In this document: positions 37,414 through 47,619 of the stretch, piece after piece
How the letters are laid out: each line of letters opens with the position of its first letter
Numbering within the stretch: the stretch's first letter is position 1
NCBI RefSeq assembly: GCF_011752815.1
Contig: NZ_VWWV01000002.1
Coordinates: forward strand, 434,001-498,000
Reading direction: 5' to 3'
Origin: Enterobacter sp. Cy-643
Lineage (GTDB): Bacteria > Pseudomonadota > Gammaproteobacteria > Enterobacterales > Enterobacteriaceae
Length of the DNA: 64,000 bases
Notes under the pieces: generated by a model
What the model was told of the DNA's origin: nothing
The model's input: only the letters and a program-made list of their open reading frames with translations
Database searches by the model: none
Translations under genes and position numbers: made by a program

Positions 37414-38226
37414 ATGAGCATCAAACTGATTGCAGTAGACATGGACGGCACTTTTCTTAATGACGATAAAACCTACAATCGCGAACGCTTTGCCGCGCAA
37501 TATCAGCAAATGAAGGAGCAACGCATTCGCTTTGTGGTGGCCAGCGGGAACCAGTATTTCCAGCTGATCTCCTTCTTCCCGGAGATTGCCCACGAGATCT
37601 CTTTTGTCGCCGATAACGGCGGCTGGGTGGTCAGCGAAGGCGAAGACCTGTTCAACGGCGAGCTGACCAGACAAGAGTTCAACACCGTGGTCGATCACCT
37701 GCTGACCCTGCCGCACGTGGAGATCATCGCCTGCGGCAAGCGCAACGGTTACACCCTCAACGGCTATGACGACGATTTTAAAGCGCTGGCGGCGAAGTAC
37801 TATCACCGCCTTGAACACGTAGAAAACTTCTCCGGCCTTGACGACGTGTTCTTCAAATTTGCCCTGAACCTGCCGGACAGCCAGCTCGATGAAACCATGG
37901 CCGCTCTGGGCGCAGAGCTGGAAGGCATTATGGTGCCGGTCACCAGCGGGCACGGCTCTATCGACCTGATTATTCCGGGGATTCATAAGGCTAACGGCCT
38001 GCGGATCCTGCAGGACAAATGGGGTATCCAGGACAGCGAAGTGGTGACCTTTGGCGACGGCGGCAACGACATCGAGATGCTGACCCAGGCCCGGTACGGG
38101 TTTGCCATGGCTAACGCCCCGGACAAAATCAAACGCATTGCCAGCTACCAGGCCGGACACTGCAATCAACAAGGCGTTTTGGATGTGATCGACAAGATCC
38201 TGAAGAAAGAAGCGCCGTTTAACTAA
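37414..38226 (+). CDS. ybjI: HAD-family FMN/sugar phosphatase YbjI
   Basis: 270 residues from the ATG preceded by GGAG; an ATG 4 codons earlier is possible. Cof-type HAD hydrolase: motif I DMDGTFL, motif II VASGN, motif III lysine in HKANGL, motif IV FGDGGNDIEML. E. coli YbjI dephosphorylates FMN and erythrose-4-phosphate in vitro. Translationally linked to ybjJ. Confidence 0.92.
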   Translation: MSIKLIAVDMDGTFLNDDKTYNRERFAAQYQQMKEQRIRFVVASGNQYFQLISFFPEIAHEISFVADNGGWVVSEGEDLFNGELTRQEFNTVVDHLLTLPHVEIIACGKRNGYTLNGYDDDFKALAAKYYHRLEHVENFSGLDDVFFKFALNLPDSQLDETMAALGAELEGIMVPVTSGHGSIDLIIPGIHKANGLRILQDKWGIQDSEVVTFGDGGNDIEMLTQARYGFAMANAPDKIKRIASYQAGHCNQQGVLDVIDKILKKEAPFN

Positions 38227-38244
38227 CGATCTCTGAGAACAAGA

Positions 38245-38685
38245 ATGTTAACGATAAGACAAGCGACCCCGTCAGATTTTGATACCCTGGCGGAAATCTG
38301 GGAAACGTCCGTGCGCGCCACGCATGATTTTTTACCTGAGGAAAATATCAGGGCGCTGAAGCCGCAGGTCCGCGAACTTTATATGCCGCAGATCCCGATG
38401 CTGCTGGCAGCCAGCGACACCGGCGAGCCGCTTGGCTTTATCGGCTGTCACGAAAATCGGATTGAAATGCTGTTTGTGTCGCCTGAAAGCCGTGGCACGG
38501 GCGTGGGCAAGCAGCTTCTGCAGTATGCCATTGAACATTTGCAGGTCGATGAGGTGGATGTGAATGAGCAAAACCCGCAGGGCGTGGGCTTTTATCTTCA
38601 TATGGGGTTCGCACAAACCGGGCGCTCTGAACTCGACGGCGAAGGGAATCCCTTCCCTTTGCTGCATTTGAAGCTGAAACGATAG
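38245..38685 (+). CDS. GNAT acetyltransferase, YjaB-like
   Basis: 146 residues. It starts 18 bases after ybjI. The GNAT acetyl-CoA motif RGTGVGKQLLQYA and the conserved VNEQNPQGVGFYLHMGF are present. It resembles E. coli YjaB (ATHDFL, VNEQN, GRSE) but sits at another locus. The substrate is unknown. It may be co-transcribed with ybjJ-ybjI. Confidence 0.82.
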   Translation: MLTIRQATPSDFDTLAEIWETSVRATHDFLPEENIRALKPQVRELYMPQIPMLLAASDTGEPLGFIGCHENRIEMLFVSPESRGTGVGKQLLQYAIEHLQVDEVDVNEQNPQGVGFYLHMGFAQTGRSELDGEGNPFPLLHLKLKR

Positions 38686-38705
38686 TTTTATCGCATCGCT
38701 TGTTT

Positions 38706-38742
38706 TCCCTCTCTCCCTCCGGGAGAGGGCCGGGGTGAGGGC
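38706..38742 (+). repeat. REP-like intergenic palindrome, copy C
   Basis: CCCTCTCTCCCTCCGGGAGAGGGCCGGGGTGAGGG resembles the elements at 15810-15917. It lies between convergent genes at the point where the E. coli-like gene order is joined out of sequence. Confidence 0.7.
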
Positions 38743-38757
38743 TAGATTATTCCCGAT

Positions 38758-39801
38758 TTATGACTGATTCTTCAGCTGTTCCCGGCGATATTCGCCCTGC
38801 CGTTCGAGCATCCAGCCCGGATATTCGCGCGGCAGCTCGCTCACCGCATTCAGCCTTGCAAGTTCATCCGCGCTCAACTGAACGCCCGTCGCGGCAATAT
38901 TGTCATCGAGCTGCTCAACGCGTTTCGCGCCAATGATGATCGTCGTCACCGCCTGCTGATGCAGTAGCCACGCCAGCGCAATTTGCGCCACAGAAACGCC
39001 TTTGGCGTCGGCGATGTGACGCATCACATCCACGCAATCAAACGCGCGATCCTTGTTTACCGGCGGGAAGTCAAACTCCAGCCGGCGGCTTCCGGTTTCG
39101 GCTTTCCCGTCGCGATCGTACTTGCCGCTGAGCAGGCCCCCCGCGAGCGGGCTCCACACCATCAGACCGACGCCTTCGCTTTGCATCATCGGCACCAGCT
39201 CTCGCTCCAGATCGCGTCCGGCAAGGGTGTAATAAGCCTGCAGAGAGGCAAAGCGTGCCAGCCCCAGACGTTCGGAGATCCCCAGCGCCTTCATGATTTG
39301 CCAGGCCGCCCAGTTAGAAACGCCGATGTAGCGTACCAGCCCCTGCTGCACCATCGAGTCCAGCGCCCGCAGCGTTTCCTCTATCGGCGTTGCAGGGTCA
39401 AAACCGTGCAGCTGGTACAGGTCGATATAGTCGAGCTGCAGCCGCTGTAGGCTCTCTTTAACGCTATTCAGCAGATGAAAACGCGATGAACCGCGGGAGT
39501 TGGGCCCGGCGGAGCCGGTTTCGCCGAACGCTTTGGTGGCCACCACCACATTCTCACGCGGCACATTCAGGTTTTTCAGCGCCTGGCCGGTGATAATTTC
39601 CGAACGCCCGCCGGAGTAAACATTGGCGGTATCAATAAAGTTAATCCCGGCCTCCAGCGCGCGTCCAACCAGCTTGTCGGCATCATTTTGCGCGAGCTGG
39701 CCTATTTTTCCCCAGATTCCATCTTCACCACCGAAGGTCATGGTACCCAGGCAAAGTTCTGAAACAAACAGGCCGGTGTTACCCAATTTTTTATAACGCA
39801 T
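38758..39801 (-). CDS. Aldo/keto reductase
   Basis: 347 residues of the (beta/alpha)8 AKR family. The catalytic tetrad is visible as D and Y in DTANVYSGG, K in VVATKAFG and H in LYQLHGFD; the NADPH-binding C-terminal segment is IIIGAKRVEQLDDN. It resembles Gre3/YajO-like oxidoreductases of broad carbonyl specificity. It is transcribed alone and is not part of the E. coli order here. Confidence 0.85.
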   Translation of the reverse strand: MRYKKLGNTGLFVSELCLGTMTFGGEDGIWGKIGQLAQNDADKLVGRALEAGINFIDTANVYSGGRSEIITGQALKNLNVPRENVVVATKAFGETGSAGPNSRGSSRFHLLNSVKESLQRLQLDYIDLYQLHGFDPATPIEETLRALDSMVQQGLVRYIGVSNWAAWQIMKALGISERLGLARFASLQAYYTLAGRDLERELVPMMQSEGVGLMVWSPLAGGLLSGKYDRDGKAETGSRRLEFDFPPVNKDRAFDCVDVMRHIADAKGVSVAQIALAWLLHQQAVTTIIIGAKRVEQLDDNIAATGVQLSADELARLNAVSELPREYPGWMLERQGEYRREQLKNQS

Positions 39802-39924
39802 AGCGGTACCTCATGTTCAGGATTTCAGGAAGGAAGAGTGCGGACTGCCAGTTATACGCGTCGCGCGCGATTCTGGAATGGGGGATTTCTGCTCATTCCT
39901 TGCCTGTTTCTGCCTGAGCTGACG

Positions 39925-41037
39925 CTAACGCAAAAGCAATAATAAGCCGTAGCCGACCAGCGCGGCCCAAAGAAGCATCGGGAGAGAATAGAGATGGAAG
40001 CGCCACCAAATGCGGCGGTCGTTCGCCATACGCAGGGCAATAAGATTAGCCAGTGAACCCGGCAACAGGCCAAAGCCGCCGATATTAACCGCGAAGGCCA
40101 GCAGCAGCGAAGCAGGCACATAGTTCAGCAGCAAAATAGTGGCAGGCACATTGCTGATAAACTGAGAAAGTAGAATGCCCAGGCTAAATAACCCGCCAGA
40201 AGAGAGCTGAGTCACATCCTGAAGCGAGTGCTGCAACGCTGGCAGCTGGGTGATGAGGTGCACATCAATGAACATCACTACAAACACCAGCAGCAGACTC
40301 CAGTCGATACTGAGCAGCACTTTGCGCACCAGCCCCAGGAACCCAAGCGCAATCAGCCCCAGCCCCCAAAGCTCAAGCTTTAGCTCCAGCGCCAGAATAA
40401 AGACGATATAAAACGCCAGACAGCACCAGACCAGCTTAGGCTGCCACCTGGTTTCGCTGACGTCGCCGTCGTAGTGCAGCGGCTTTGGCCTAAAGCACAG
40501 CCATGCCAGTACCAGCAGGCTGGCGGTCATGGCCAGCGCCAGGGGCATCATTTGCCAGGTAAATGCGCCGAAAGAGAGCCCGGAATGCCCCCACAGCAAG
40601 ATGTTCTGCGGGTTACCTATGGGCGTAAGCAAAGAGCCGGCATTCACCGCCAGCGCCTCAAAGATAATCAGTTTGCTTGCCGGTACGGAACAGAGTTTTT
40701 TTAGCGTGATGGTCAGGGGAACGATGATAAACAGCGCGACATCGTTAGTGAGAAAAGTCGACAGCGCCGCCGCCGCGGCAACCATAAACAGCGCCAGCTG
40801 CCGCTCGCTGGCAAATCGCGCTACCATCTTGCGGCCCAGCACATCGAAATACCCGCTCAGCTCCACGCCTTTGGTCAACATCATCAGCCCGGCCAGCGTA
40901 ATAATGGTATGCCAGTCGATAGCTGCGGGCCACAAAGCCGGGCGGAACGGCGCCGCCAGGCTCAGGGCGACGCCGATTAACAACAATAAATGCAGGAATC
41001 GATCGCGCAGGAACGGCTGCGCAAGACGCAGCAGCAT
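39925..41037 (-). CDS. ybiR: YbiR, putative anion/citrate transporter (ArsB/NhaD superfamily)
   Basis: 370 residues with roughly ten or more hydrophobic helices. The segments FLTNDVALFIIVPLT and NAGSLLTPIGNPQNILLW are typical of the ion transporter superfamily. The substrate is unknown. Its start lies 2 bases after the mntR stop, so the pair is translationally coupled; E. coli has the same mntR-ybiR pair. Confidence 0.9.
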   Translation of the reverse strand: MLLRLAQPFLRDRFLHLLLLIGVALSLAAPFRPALWPAAIDWHTIITLAGLMMLTKGVELSGYFDVLGRKMVARFASERQLALFMVAAAAALSTFLTNDVALFIIVPLTITLKKLCSVPASKLIIFEALAVNAGSLLTPIGNPQNILLWGHSGLSFGAFTWQMMPLALAMTASLLVLAWLCFRPKPLHYDGDVSETRWQPKLVWCCLAFYIVFILALELKLELWGLGLIALGFLGLVRKVLLSIDWSLLLVFVVMFIDVHLITQLPALQHSLQDVTQLSSGGLFSLGILLSQFISNVPATILLLNYVPASLLLAFAVNIGGFGLLPGSLANLIALRMANDRRIWWRFHLYSLPMLLWAALVGYGLLLLLR

Positions 41038-41039
41038 GT

Positions 41040-41507
41040 TTAACCGATGCCCCGCTCTGCGCTGAATTTGCGGAAAGCCTCCAGCGTCTCTTCGCTGACG
41101 TGGTGTTCCACACCTTCGGCATCAATACGCGCGGTCTCCGGGCTGATGCCCAGCGCGAGGAAGAAATTTTCAACAATCTGGTGCCGTTCCCGGCTCTGCT
41201 GCGCCAGTTTTTCACCTTCCGGCGTTAAAAAGACGCCGCGCCATGGGATCTGCTCGATCAGCCCAACGGACGCCAGGCGTTTTAGCATTTTGGCAACCGT
41301 CGGCTGGGAAACTCCCAGACGAGCCGCCATATCTACCTGGCGAACTTCACCCACTTCATGAATCAAATCTGAAATCAGCTCAACATAATCATCAATTAAC
41401 TCGCGGCGGTGCGCCTCGCGAACCTGCCTGAAGCCCTCAACATGCTCTTCAATATTCGGTAATGGCGTCACTTTTTCGCTGTTCTTTTGCCCTGCCCGAC
41501 GGCTCAT
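41040..41507 (-). CDS. mntR: Manganese-dependent regulator MntR
   Basis: 155 residues, the E. coli length. A DtxR-type winged helix ([19 protein letters not shown]) is followed by the metal-binding and dimerisation helices, with histidines and glutamates in [13 protein letters not shown] and [12 protein letters not shown]. With Mn(II) it represses mntH and mntS. It is divergent from mntS across a 190-base region carrying two MntR boxes. Confidence 0.95.
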   Translation of the reverse strand: MSRRAGQKNSEKVTPLPNIEEHVEGFRQVREAHRRELIDDYVELISDLIHEVGEVRQVDMAARLGVSQPTVAKMLKRLASVGLIEQIPWRGVFLTPEGEKLAQQSRERHQIVENFFLALGISPETARIDAEGVEHHVSEETLEAFRKFSAERGIG

Positions 41508-41597
41508 AGTGCTTCCTCTTCCAGTGGCGCGGCGTCGTCATCTGACGACGGAAGGCTTTATTGTAAACCAGCATTGCTCATCCACAAAAAATTAACG

Positions 41598-41634
41598 AAA
41601 TAGCCGTGGCTATAAAATATAGCCTGTGCTATAC
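41598..41634 (+). promoter_or_regulatory. Tandem MntR boxes upstream of mntS
   Basis: Two palindromes of the same design, ATAGC-CGTG-GCTAT (41600-41613) and ATAGC-CTGT-GCTAT (41619-41632), with centres 19 bp apart. They fit the core of the enteric MntR site and lie about 70 bases before mntS. Confidence 0.8.
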
Positions 41635-41697
41635 CTGTATGTAATGCAGTCAGGCTCGTTTATGGAAAAACGGTCGTACGGCTAACAGGAGGACGCT

Positions 41698-41826
41698 ATG
41701 AATGAATTTAAGAGGTGCATCAACGTGTTTACACAATCTCCCTTCCAGGTACGCTTAATGCTGCTGAACATGATTTGTGATTGGGTTGCCGGTAAACCCC
41801 AGCAGAAAGAAGAAAAACAACAATAA
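41698..41826 (+). CDS. mntS: Small protein MntS
   Basis: 42 residues, the E. coli length, beginning MNEFKRC and containing SPFQVRLMLLNMICD. A perfect AGGAGG precedes the ATG. MntS raises the intracellular free Mn pool by inhibiting the exporter MntP and is repressed by MntR-Mn. In E. coli the transcript was first named RybA. The tail after KPQQ diverges, as expected for this protein. Confidence 0.93.
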   Translation: MNEFKRCINVFTQSPFQVRLMLLNMICDWVAGKPQQKEEKQQ

Positions 41827-41827
41827 T

Positions 41828-41855
41828 GCCAGGCCCCGCCGCCTGGCGATTTTGT
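41828..41855 (+). terminator. Terminator of mntS
   Basis: Hairpin GCCAGG/CCTGGC with a GC-rich loop and a short GATTTTGTTT tail, directly after the stop codon. Confidence 0.65.
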
Positions 41856-42147
41856 TTAGCGTTCAGCGCCAGCGATCATTCTTTTGTCACAATTCCCCTG
41901 CAGAATCCCCGTTAATGGCTAATCTGGCCGAGCTTTAACCCCATCATTTATCGGATTTGCAATCAGCTTCGCAAAACCTCGCTCTGTTATCAGTTGATAT
42001 TCTTATCTTACGGCTCTATCTTCTTGCAGCCCTGCACATGAAGCGGCTCGCAGATGCGGTGCAATTCCCCTTCGTTTCCGTCTGTCAGGCAGGCTCTGCC
42101 CTTATCGCCAGGGTCACCGCATGGCGTTTTGCAAGACCATAATAAAG
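41856..42147. other. Intergenic region before ybiP
   Basis: No supported gene. It holds the ybiP promoter region; I cannot assign its elements. Confidence 0.4.
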
Positions 42148-43731
42148 ATGAATGTAACGGTTAAAGATACCCTGACTGCGCGCGGAATCGCGCTGAATCC
42201 CTGGGCTGGTTTCTATTTTCTGCAGTCTCTACTGATAAACTTCGCGCTGGGCTATGCCTTCAGCCTGCTTTACGCCATTGCCTTTAGCTGCGTCCTTATG
42301 CTGCTGTGGCGCACCGCTCCCAGCGTCCAGAAAGCCCTGCTTGGACTTTGCAGCCTTGTGGCAGCAATGTACTTCCCGTTCGGCCAGGCCTACGGATCCC
42401 CCAACTTCAATACCTTGCTGGCATTGCACTCCACCAATTTTGAAGAATCCACGGAAATCATGACCATCTTCCCGTGGTACAGCTATGTGGTTTCTCTCTT
42501 TATTCTTGCCCTTGGCGTAATAGCACTGCGCCGTAAACGTGAAGAAAAGCGCCCCTGGGGTCATTTCGATAGCTTATGCCTGGCCGTCAGCGTGGTCTGT
42601 TTTTTTGTCACGCCGGTGACCAACCTCGCCTACGGCGGCGTGTTTAAATTTAAAGATACCGGCTACCCGGTAGTGCGCTTTGTGAAAGACGTTGTGGTCA
42701 ACAACCATGAGGTCGTCGAAGAACAGGCCCGTATGAAGGCGCTTTCACAGCAGAAAGATTCCTGGAACGTGCTGTCGGTGCAGCCTAAATACCATACCTA
42801 TGTCGTGGTAATTGGTGAGAGCGCCCGCCGTGATGCGCTGGGTGCCTTTGGCGGCCACTGGGACAACACTCCCTTTGCAAGCCAGGTAAAAGGCAGCCTG
42901 TTTATGGACTACGTCTCCGCCAGTGGCTCAACGCAAAAGTCGCTTGGGCTGACGCTGAACCGCGTCGTGGATGGTAAACCTCAATACCAGGACAATTTTG
43001 TTACCCTGGCGAACCGCGCAGGCTTCCAGACCTGGTGGTTCTCAAATCAGGGGCAAATCGGCGAATACGATACCGCCATCGCCAGCATTGCTAAACGCGC
43101 AGACGAAGTACAGTTCCTGAAAAATGGGGATTTTGAGGCCGATAAAAATACCCGCGATGAAGCCCTGCTAAAAATGACGGCTCAGGTTTTTGCTACTCAG
43201 CGCAATACGCCGCAGCTGATTGTGCTGCATTTGATGGGTTCGCACCCGCAGGCCTGCGATCGTACCCAGGGGAAATACAAAGATTTTGTGCAGTCTAAAG
43301 AAACATCCTGCTATATCTACAGCATGACGCAAACCGACGACTTGCTAAAACAGCTTTATCTGCAGCTACAAAACACCGGGAACACCTTCTCAATGGTCTA
43401 TTTTTCCGACCACGGGCTCGCCTTTAAAGAACGTGGAACCGACGTGCAATATCTGGCGCACGACGACAAGTTCCAGCAGAATTTCCAGGTGCCGTTTATG
43501 GTGTTGTCGAGCGATGACACCACTCATCGGCTGATCAAAGCACGTCGCAGCGCCAATGATTTTCTCAATTTCTTCTCTGCGTGGACGGGGATCAAGGCCA
43601 AAGAACTTACGCCGAAGTACAAGTTTATTTCCGAGCAAAAGGCCGGGCCAATCTGGATAACCAATTTCAACCTGAAGAAAGTGGACTATACTCATCTGCA
43701 GACGGATATGTTTGAGACCAGGACACGTTAA
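42148..43731 (+). CDS. ybiP: Phosphoethanolamine transferase YbiP (OpgE)
   Basis: 527 residues from the MNVTVKD methionine, the E. coli length; a start 9 codons upstream is possible. There are about five N-terminal membrane helices, then a periplasmic sulfatase-fold domain: VVIGESARRDALG holds the metal-binding glutamate, ASGSTQKSLG the nucleophile threonine, and FSDHGLAFKERG the distal metal ligands. E. coli YbiP has been linked to phosphoethanolamine on osmoregulated glucans. Confidence 0.9.
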   Translation: MNVTVKDTLTARGIALNPWAGFYFLQSLLINFALGYAFSLLYAIAFSCVLMLLWRTAPSVQKALLGLCSLVAAMYFPFGQAYGSPNFNTLLALHSTNFEESTEIMTIFPWYSYVVSLFILALGVIALRRKREEKRPWGHFDSLCLAVSVVCFFVTPVTNLAYGGVFKFKDTGYPVVRFVKDVVVNNHEVVEEQARMKALSQQKDSWNVLSVQPKYHTYVVVIGESARRDALGAFGGHWDNTPFASQVKGSLFMDYVSASGSTQKSLGLTLNRVVDGKPQYQDNFVTLANRAGFQTWWFSNQGQIGEYDTAIASIAKRADEVQFLKNGDFEADKNTRDEALLKMTAQVFATQRNTPQLIVLHLMGSHPQACDRTQGKYKDFVQSKETSCYIYSMTQTDDLLKQLYLQLQNTGNTFSMVYFSDHGLAFKERGTDVQYLAHDDKFQQNFQVPFMVLSSDDTTHRLIKARRSANDFLNFFSAWTGIKAKELTPKYKFISEQKAGPIWITNFNLKKVDYTHLQTDMFETRTR

Positions 43732-43751
43732 CTTTTGCCGGTTTAGCGATA

Positions 43752-43784
43752 AAAAAAATCCGCCACTTGGGCGGATTTTTTATT
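43752..43784. terminator. Bidirectional terminator between ybiP and ompX
   Basis: Stem AATCCGCC/GGCGGATT flanked by eight A and a T run. It serves both convergent genes. Confidence 0.88.
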
Positions 43785-43802
43785 TCTATCCCGGAAGGGA
43801 TA

Positions 43803-44312
43803 TTAGAAACGGTAGCCTACGCCAGCGATCCAGGTACCCACGTCAACGCTACGAATACGGCTCTGCTCGTAGGAGAAGTCCAGAGCAACGTTTTCGATTG
43901 GGTTGAACTGCAGGCCAGCACCGTAGGAGAAGCCGTAGTCGCTAACGGAATCGTGAGCGGCAGGGAATTCGGTAGCCTGGAATTTACCGTAGCCAACACC
44001 CACTACACCGTAGATGCTTGCCCAGTCGTTGATGCGGTAAGCAGGACCAGCGGTGATGCCGTAGTACTGACCTTTGGTGTACACGCCGTCAGAAGTGTCG
44101 CTTTTCTGGGTGTAGGTAAAGGAACCGATGTAGCCCAGCGGGGTATCATTTTCGTAACGGTATTTCAGGTTGAAACCGCCAGCTTTGTTAGCGACGCCCT
44201 GCATATCGCTCTGAGCATAGCCACCGGTTACGGTGCTGGTTGCTGCAGATGCGGTACCTACGGAGACGGCCAGAACACAGGCCAGAGCTGAAAGACATGC
44301 AATTTTTTTCAT
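43803..44312 (-). CDS. ompX: Outer-membrane protein OmpX
   Basis: 169 residues from the ATG preceded by GAGGTG; a GTG 3 codons upstream is in frame but would cover the ribosome site. A 23-residue signal peptide ends GTASA, followed by ATSTVTGGYAQSD. The Ail/OmpX eight-stranded barrel ends in the required C-terminal phenylalanine (GVGYRF). It is a target of the sigma-E and envelope stress small RNA network. Confidence 0.95.
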   Translation of the reverse strand: MKKIACLSALACVLAVSVGTASAATSTVTGGYAQSDMQGVANKAGGFNLKYRYENDTPLGYIGSFTYTQKSDTSDGVYTKGQYYGITAGPAYRINDWASIYGVVGVGYGKFQATEFPAAHDSVSDYGFSYGAGLQFNPIENVALDFSYEQSRIRSVDVGTWIAGVGYRF

Positions 44313-44682
44313 AATATCCACCTCAAATGTGCTTCAAGTAAGTCCTAAGTTTTAAATATAACAAAACCATGACAGAAACTCTTCGCCAATTGTGTTGTCT
44401 AACGATCTTTTTCCTGTAACATAACATTTCCACTACATGCTAAATCACTAAAAAAAAAGGGAAATACCGCTTCGCGAGGCAAATTTTAATCCCTTTAACA
44501 ACATCGTCATTCAGATAATTCTGGAATTCTTTTTGACACAAACTGACAAAAGTCCGCCGATCGTACTCCACGTCATGAGAATTTTTCTTAATGAAAGTTC
44601 AACCGGCCATAACTTAATCCTTTAGACTGGGCAGACTTTTATTTTCTTGACCAAACATAAACAAATACTGACAAGGTGCAGG
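44313..44682. other. Divergent promoter region ompX/rhtA
   Basis: AT-rich, with no credible gene. It includes the ompX leader and the rhtA promoter. Confidence 0.5.
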
Positions 44683-45570
44683 ATGCCGCAAACCTCCCGT
44701 AATATGCCGCGCTGGCTGCCGATCGTGGTTTTACTTATCGCCATGACCTCGATTCAAAGCGGCGCATCGCTGGCGAAATCATTATTCCCGCTAATCGGCC
44801 CCCAGGGCGTTACTGCGTTGCGCCTGTTTTTAGGCACGCTCATTCTCGCGGTGATTTTTAAACCCTGGCGCCTGCGTTTTAAGCCTGAGCAACGCCTGCC
44901 TTTATTGTTTTATGGCCTGGCGCTGGGGAGCATGAACTATCTCTTTTATGTCTCTCTGCGCACCGTGCCGCTCGGCATTGCGGTAGCGTTAGAATTTACC
45001 GGGCCGCTCGCCGTGGCGCTTTTTGCCTCACGCCGGGCGGTGGACTTTATTTGGGTCGTGCTGGCGGTGGCCGGGCTGTGGTTCCTGCTTCCCCTGGGTC
45101 AGGACATCTCCCACGTAGATCTGGCCGGCGCGGCCTGCGCCCTGGGCGCCGGTGCCTGCTGGGCTATCTACATTATTGCCGGGCAAAAGGCAGGGGCAGA
45201 GCACGGCCCGGCCACGGTCGCGTTTGGTTCTCTGATTGCGGCCATTATCTTTGTGCCGCTGGGCGCCTGGGAAGCCACCAGCTCGCTGCTGCAGTGGTCA
45301 CTGCTGCCCGTCGGCCTGGCGATTGCCGTGCTTTCTACAGCGCTGCCTTACTCGCTGGAGATGATTGCATTAACCCGTCTTCCTACCCGCACCTTTGGCA
45401 CGCTAATGAGCCTCGAGCCTGGCCTTGCGGCGCTGTCGGGTATGCTGTTCCTCGGGGAGCATCTGACTCTGGTGCAATGGCTGGCACTGCTCTCGATTAT
45501 TGCGGCATCGGTGGGCTCAACGCTGACCATGAAACGCGAAGCACAGATAAAAAACGTCGAAATAAATTAA
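44683..45570 (+). CDS. rhtA: Threonine/homoserine exporter RhtA
   Basis: 295 residues from the MPQTSRNMP methionine with AAGGTGCAGG ahead, matching E. coli length; an earlier in-frame ATG is excluded. It is a ten-helix EamA-family permease with two internal repeats. TGPLAVALFASRR and LPTRTFGTLMSLEP are characteristic. It exports threonine, homoserine and some other amino acids. Confidence 0.94.
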   Translation: MPQTSRNMPRWLPIVVLLIAMTSIQSGASLAKSLFPLIGPQGVTALRLFLGTLILAVIFKPWRLRFKPEQRLPLLFYGLALGSMNYLFYVSLRTVPLGIAVALEFTGPLAVALFASRRAVDFIWVVLAVAGLWFLLPLGQDISHVDLAGAACALGAGACWAIYIIAGQKAGAEHGPATVAFGSLIAAIIFVPLGAWEATSSLLQWSLLPVGLAIAVLSTALPYSLEMIALTRLPTRTFGTLMSLEPGLAALSGMLFLGEHLTLVQWLALLSIIAASVGSTLTMKREAQIKNVEIN

Positions 45571-45824
45571 TCTTTCTCCCTGCATTTAATGCGGTGACAA
45601 TTGCCGCATTAGATGATCTACCCTTGATCAAGCACTTATATTCCTGTCAACTGTAATACTCAATAAGAATTATTTTCTTTTCGCCGTCATATTTATTAAT
45701 GATTTTTGACATAAATTAAGAACTCTCAATAACCATCTGTTAAATAACAAATTAATCTTTTCCATTTTTCTCTTACTATCAGTTCGATAGGTATTATCCT
45801 CACCAGCAAACTAAAAAAGCGGTG
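45571..45824. other. AT-rich upstream region of dps
   Basis: No gene is seen. The strong AT bias suits the Fis/H-NS regulated promoter region known for dps. Confidence 0.4.
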
Positions 45825-45831
45825 CTATACT
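45825..45831 (+). promoter_or_regulatory. Sigma-S type -10 of dps
   Basis: CTATACT with a preceding G (GCTATACTTA) fits the extended RpoS -10 pattern, about 49 bases before the dps start. Confidence 0.6.
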
Positions 45832-45873
45832 TATTCCCGGTAATTCATTGGGACACCAACATCAAGAGGATGA

Positions 45874-46383
<510 letters not shown>

Positions 46384-46408
46384 CCAGAGCATTTTCCTAT
46401 GGCTCCTC

Positions 46409-46426
46409 CTCCGCCCGGGGGCGGAG
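46409..46426 (+). terminator. Possible dps terminator hairpin
   Basis: CTCCGCC/GGCGGAG with a CGGG loop, 25 bases after the stop. No U tract follows, so termination is uncertain. Confidence 0.4.
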
Positions 46427-46573
46427 CCTGCACCAAAACAGCGCAGACCATCGATTAATTCATAGCCCAACGTTAATCAAATGTAATAATCACCTCACAC
46501 AATCGTTAACGAATGATTGTTTTGTCCACTGATTTCGCGGTAAAACTAACCTCTGCCCTGCCGGTCCATTTCG

Positions 46574-46603
46574 CGCACCAAAATGGTGCACCATAACGGT
46601 GCG
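46574..46603 (+). promoter_or_regulatory. Two overlapping NtrC sites upstream of glnH
   Basis: CGCACCAAAATGGTGCA (46574-46590) and TGCACCATAACGGTGCG (46587-46603) both fit the 17-bp NtrC enhancer palindrome and share 4 bases. They lie about 75-100 bases upstream of the sigma-54 promoter. Confidence 0.85.
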
Positions 46604-46667
46604 TTATGACCCGCTTGCAACGCTTAATGTGCAATGTTAAATAACCACATCCTTGCAAAAACAGTAA

Positions 46668-47492
<825 letters not shown>

Positions 47493-47516
47493 TAATTCTA
47501 AGTATGAGTAAGACCT

Positions 47517-47545
47517 GAGGGGCGCCTTTCGCCCCTCTTATTATT
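47517..47545 (+). terminator. Attenuating hairpin between glnH and glnP
   Basis: 8-bp perfect stem GAGGGGCG/CGCCCCTC followed by TTATTATT. A partial terminator here would give more GlnH than GlnPQ, a common scheme for binding-protein operons. Confidence 0.75.
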
Positions 47546-47619
47546 AAACGCCTCTCACGCTGCAAGGCTCCGGCCTGAAGCCCGAAGAGGTGAACCACGG
47601 TAGACAACAGGAACACATC

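Noticed and set aside
37411-38172. 253-codon minus-strand open frame
   Set aside because: It is a shadow of ybjI, which has all HAD motifs in the plus-strand frame.
41957-42142. 61-codon plus-strand open frame before ybiP
   Set aside because: There is no convincing ribosome site and no similarity, and it overlaps the ybiP upstream region.
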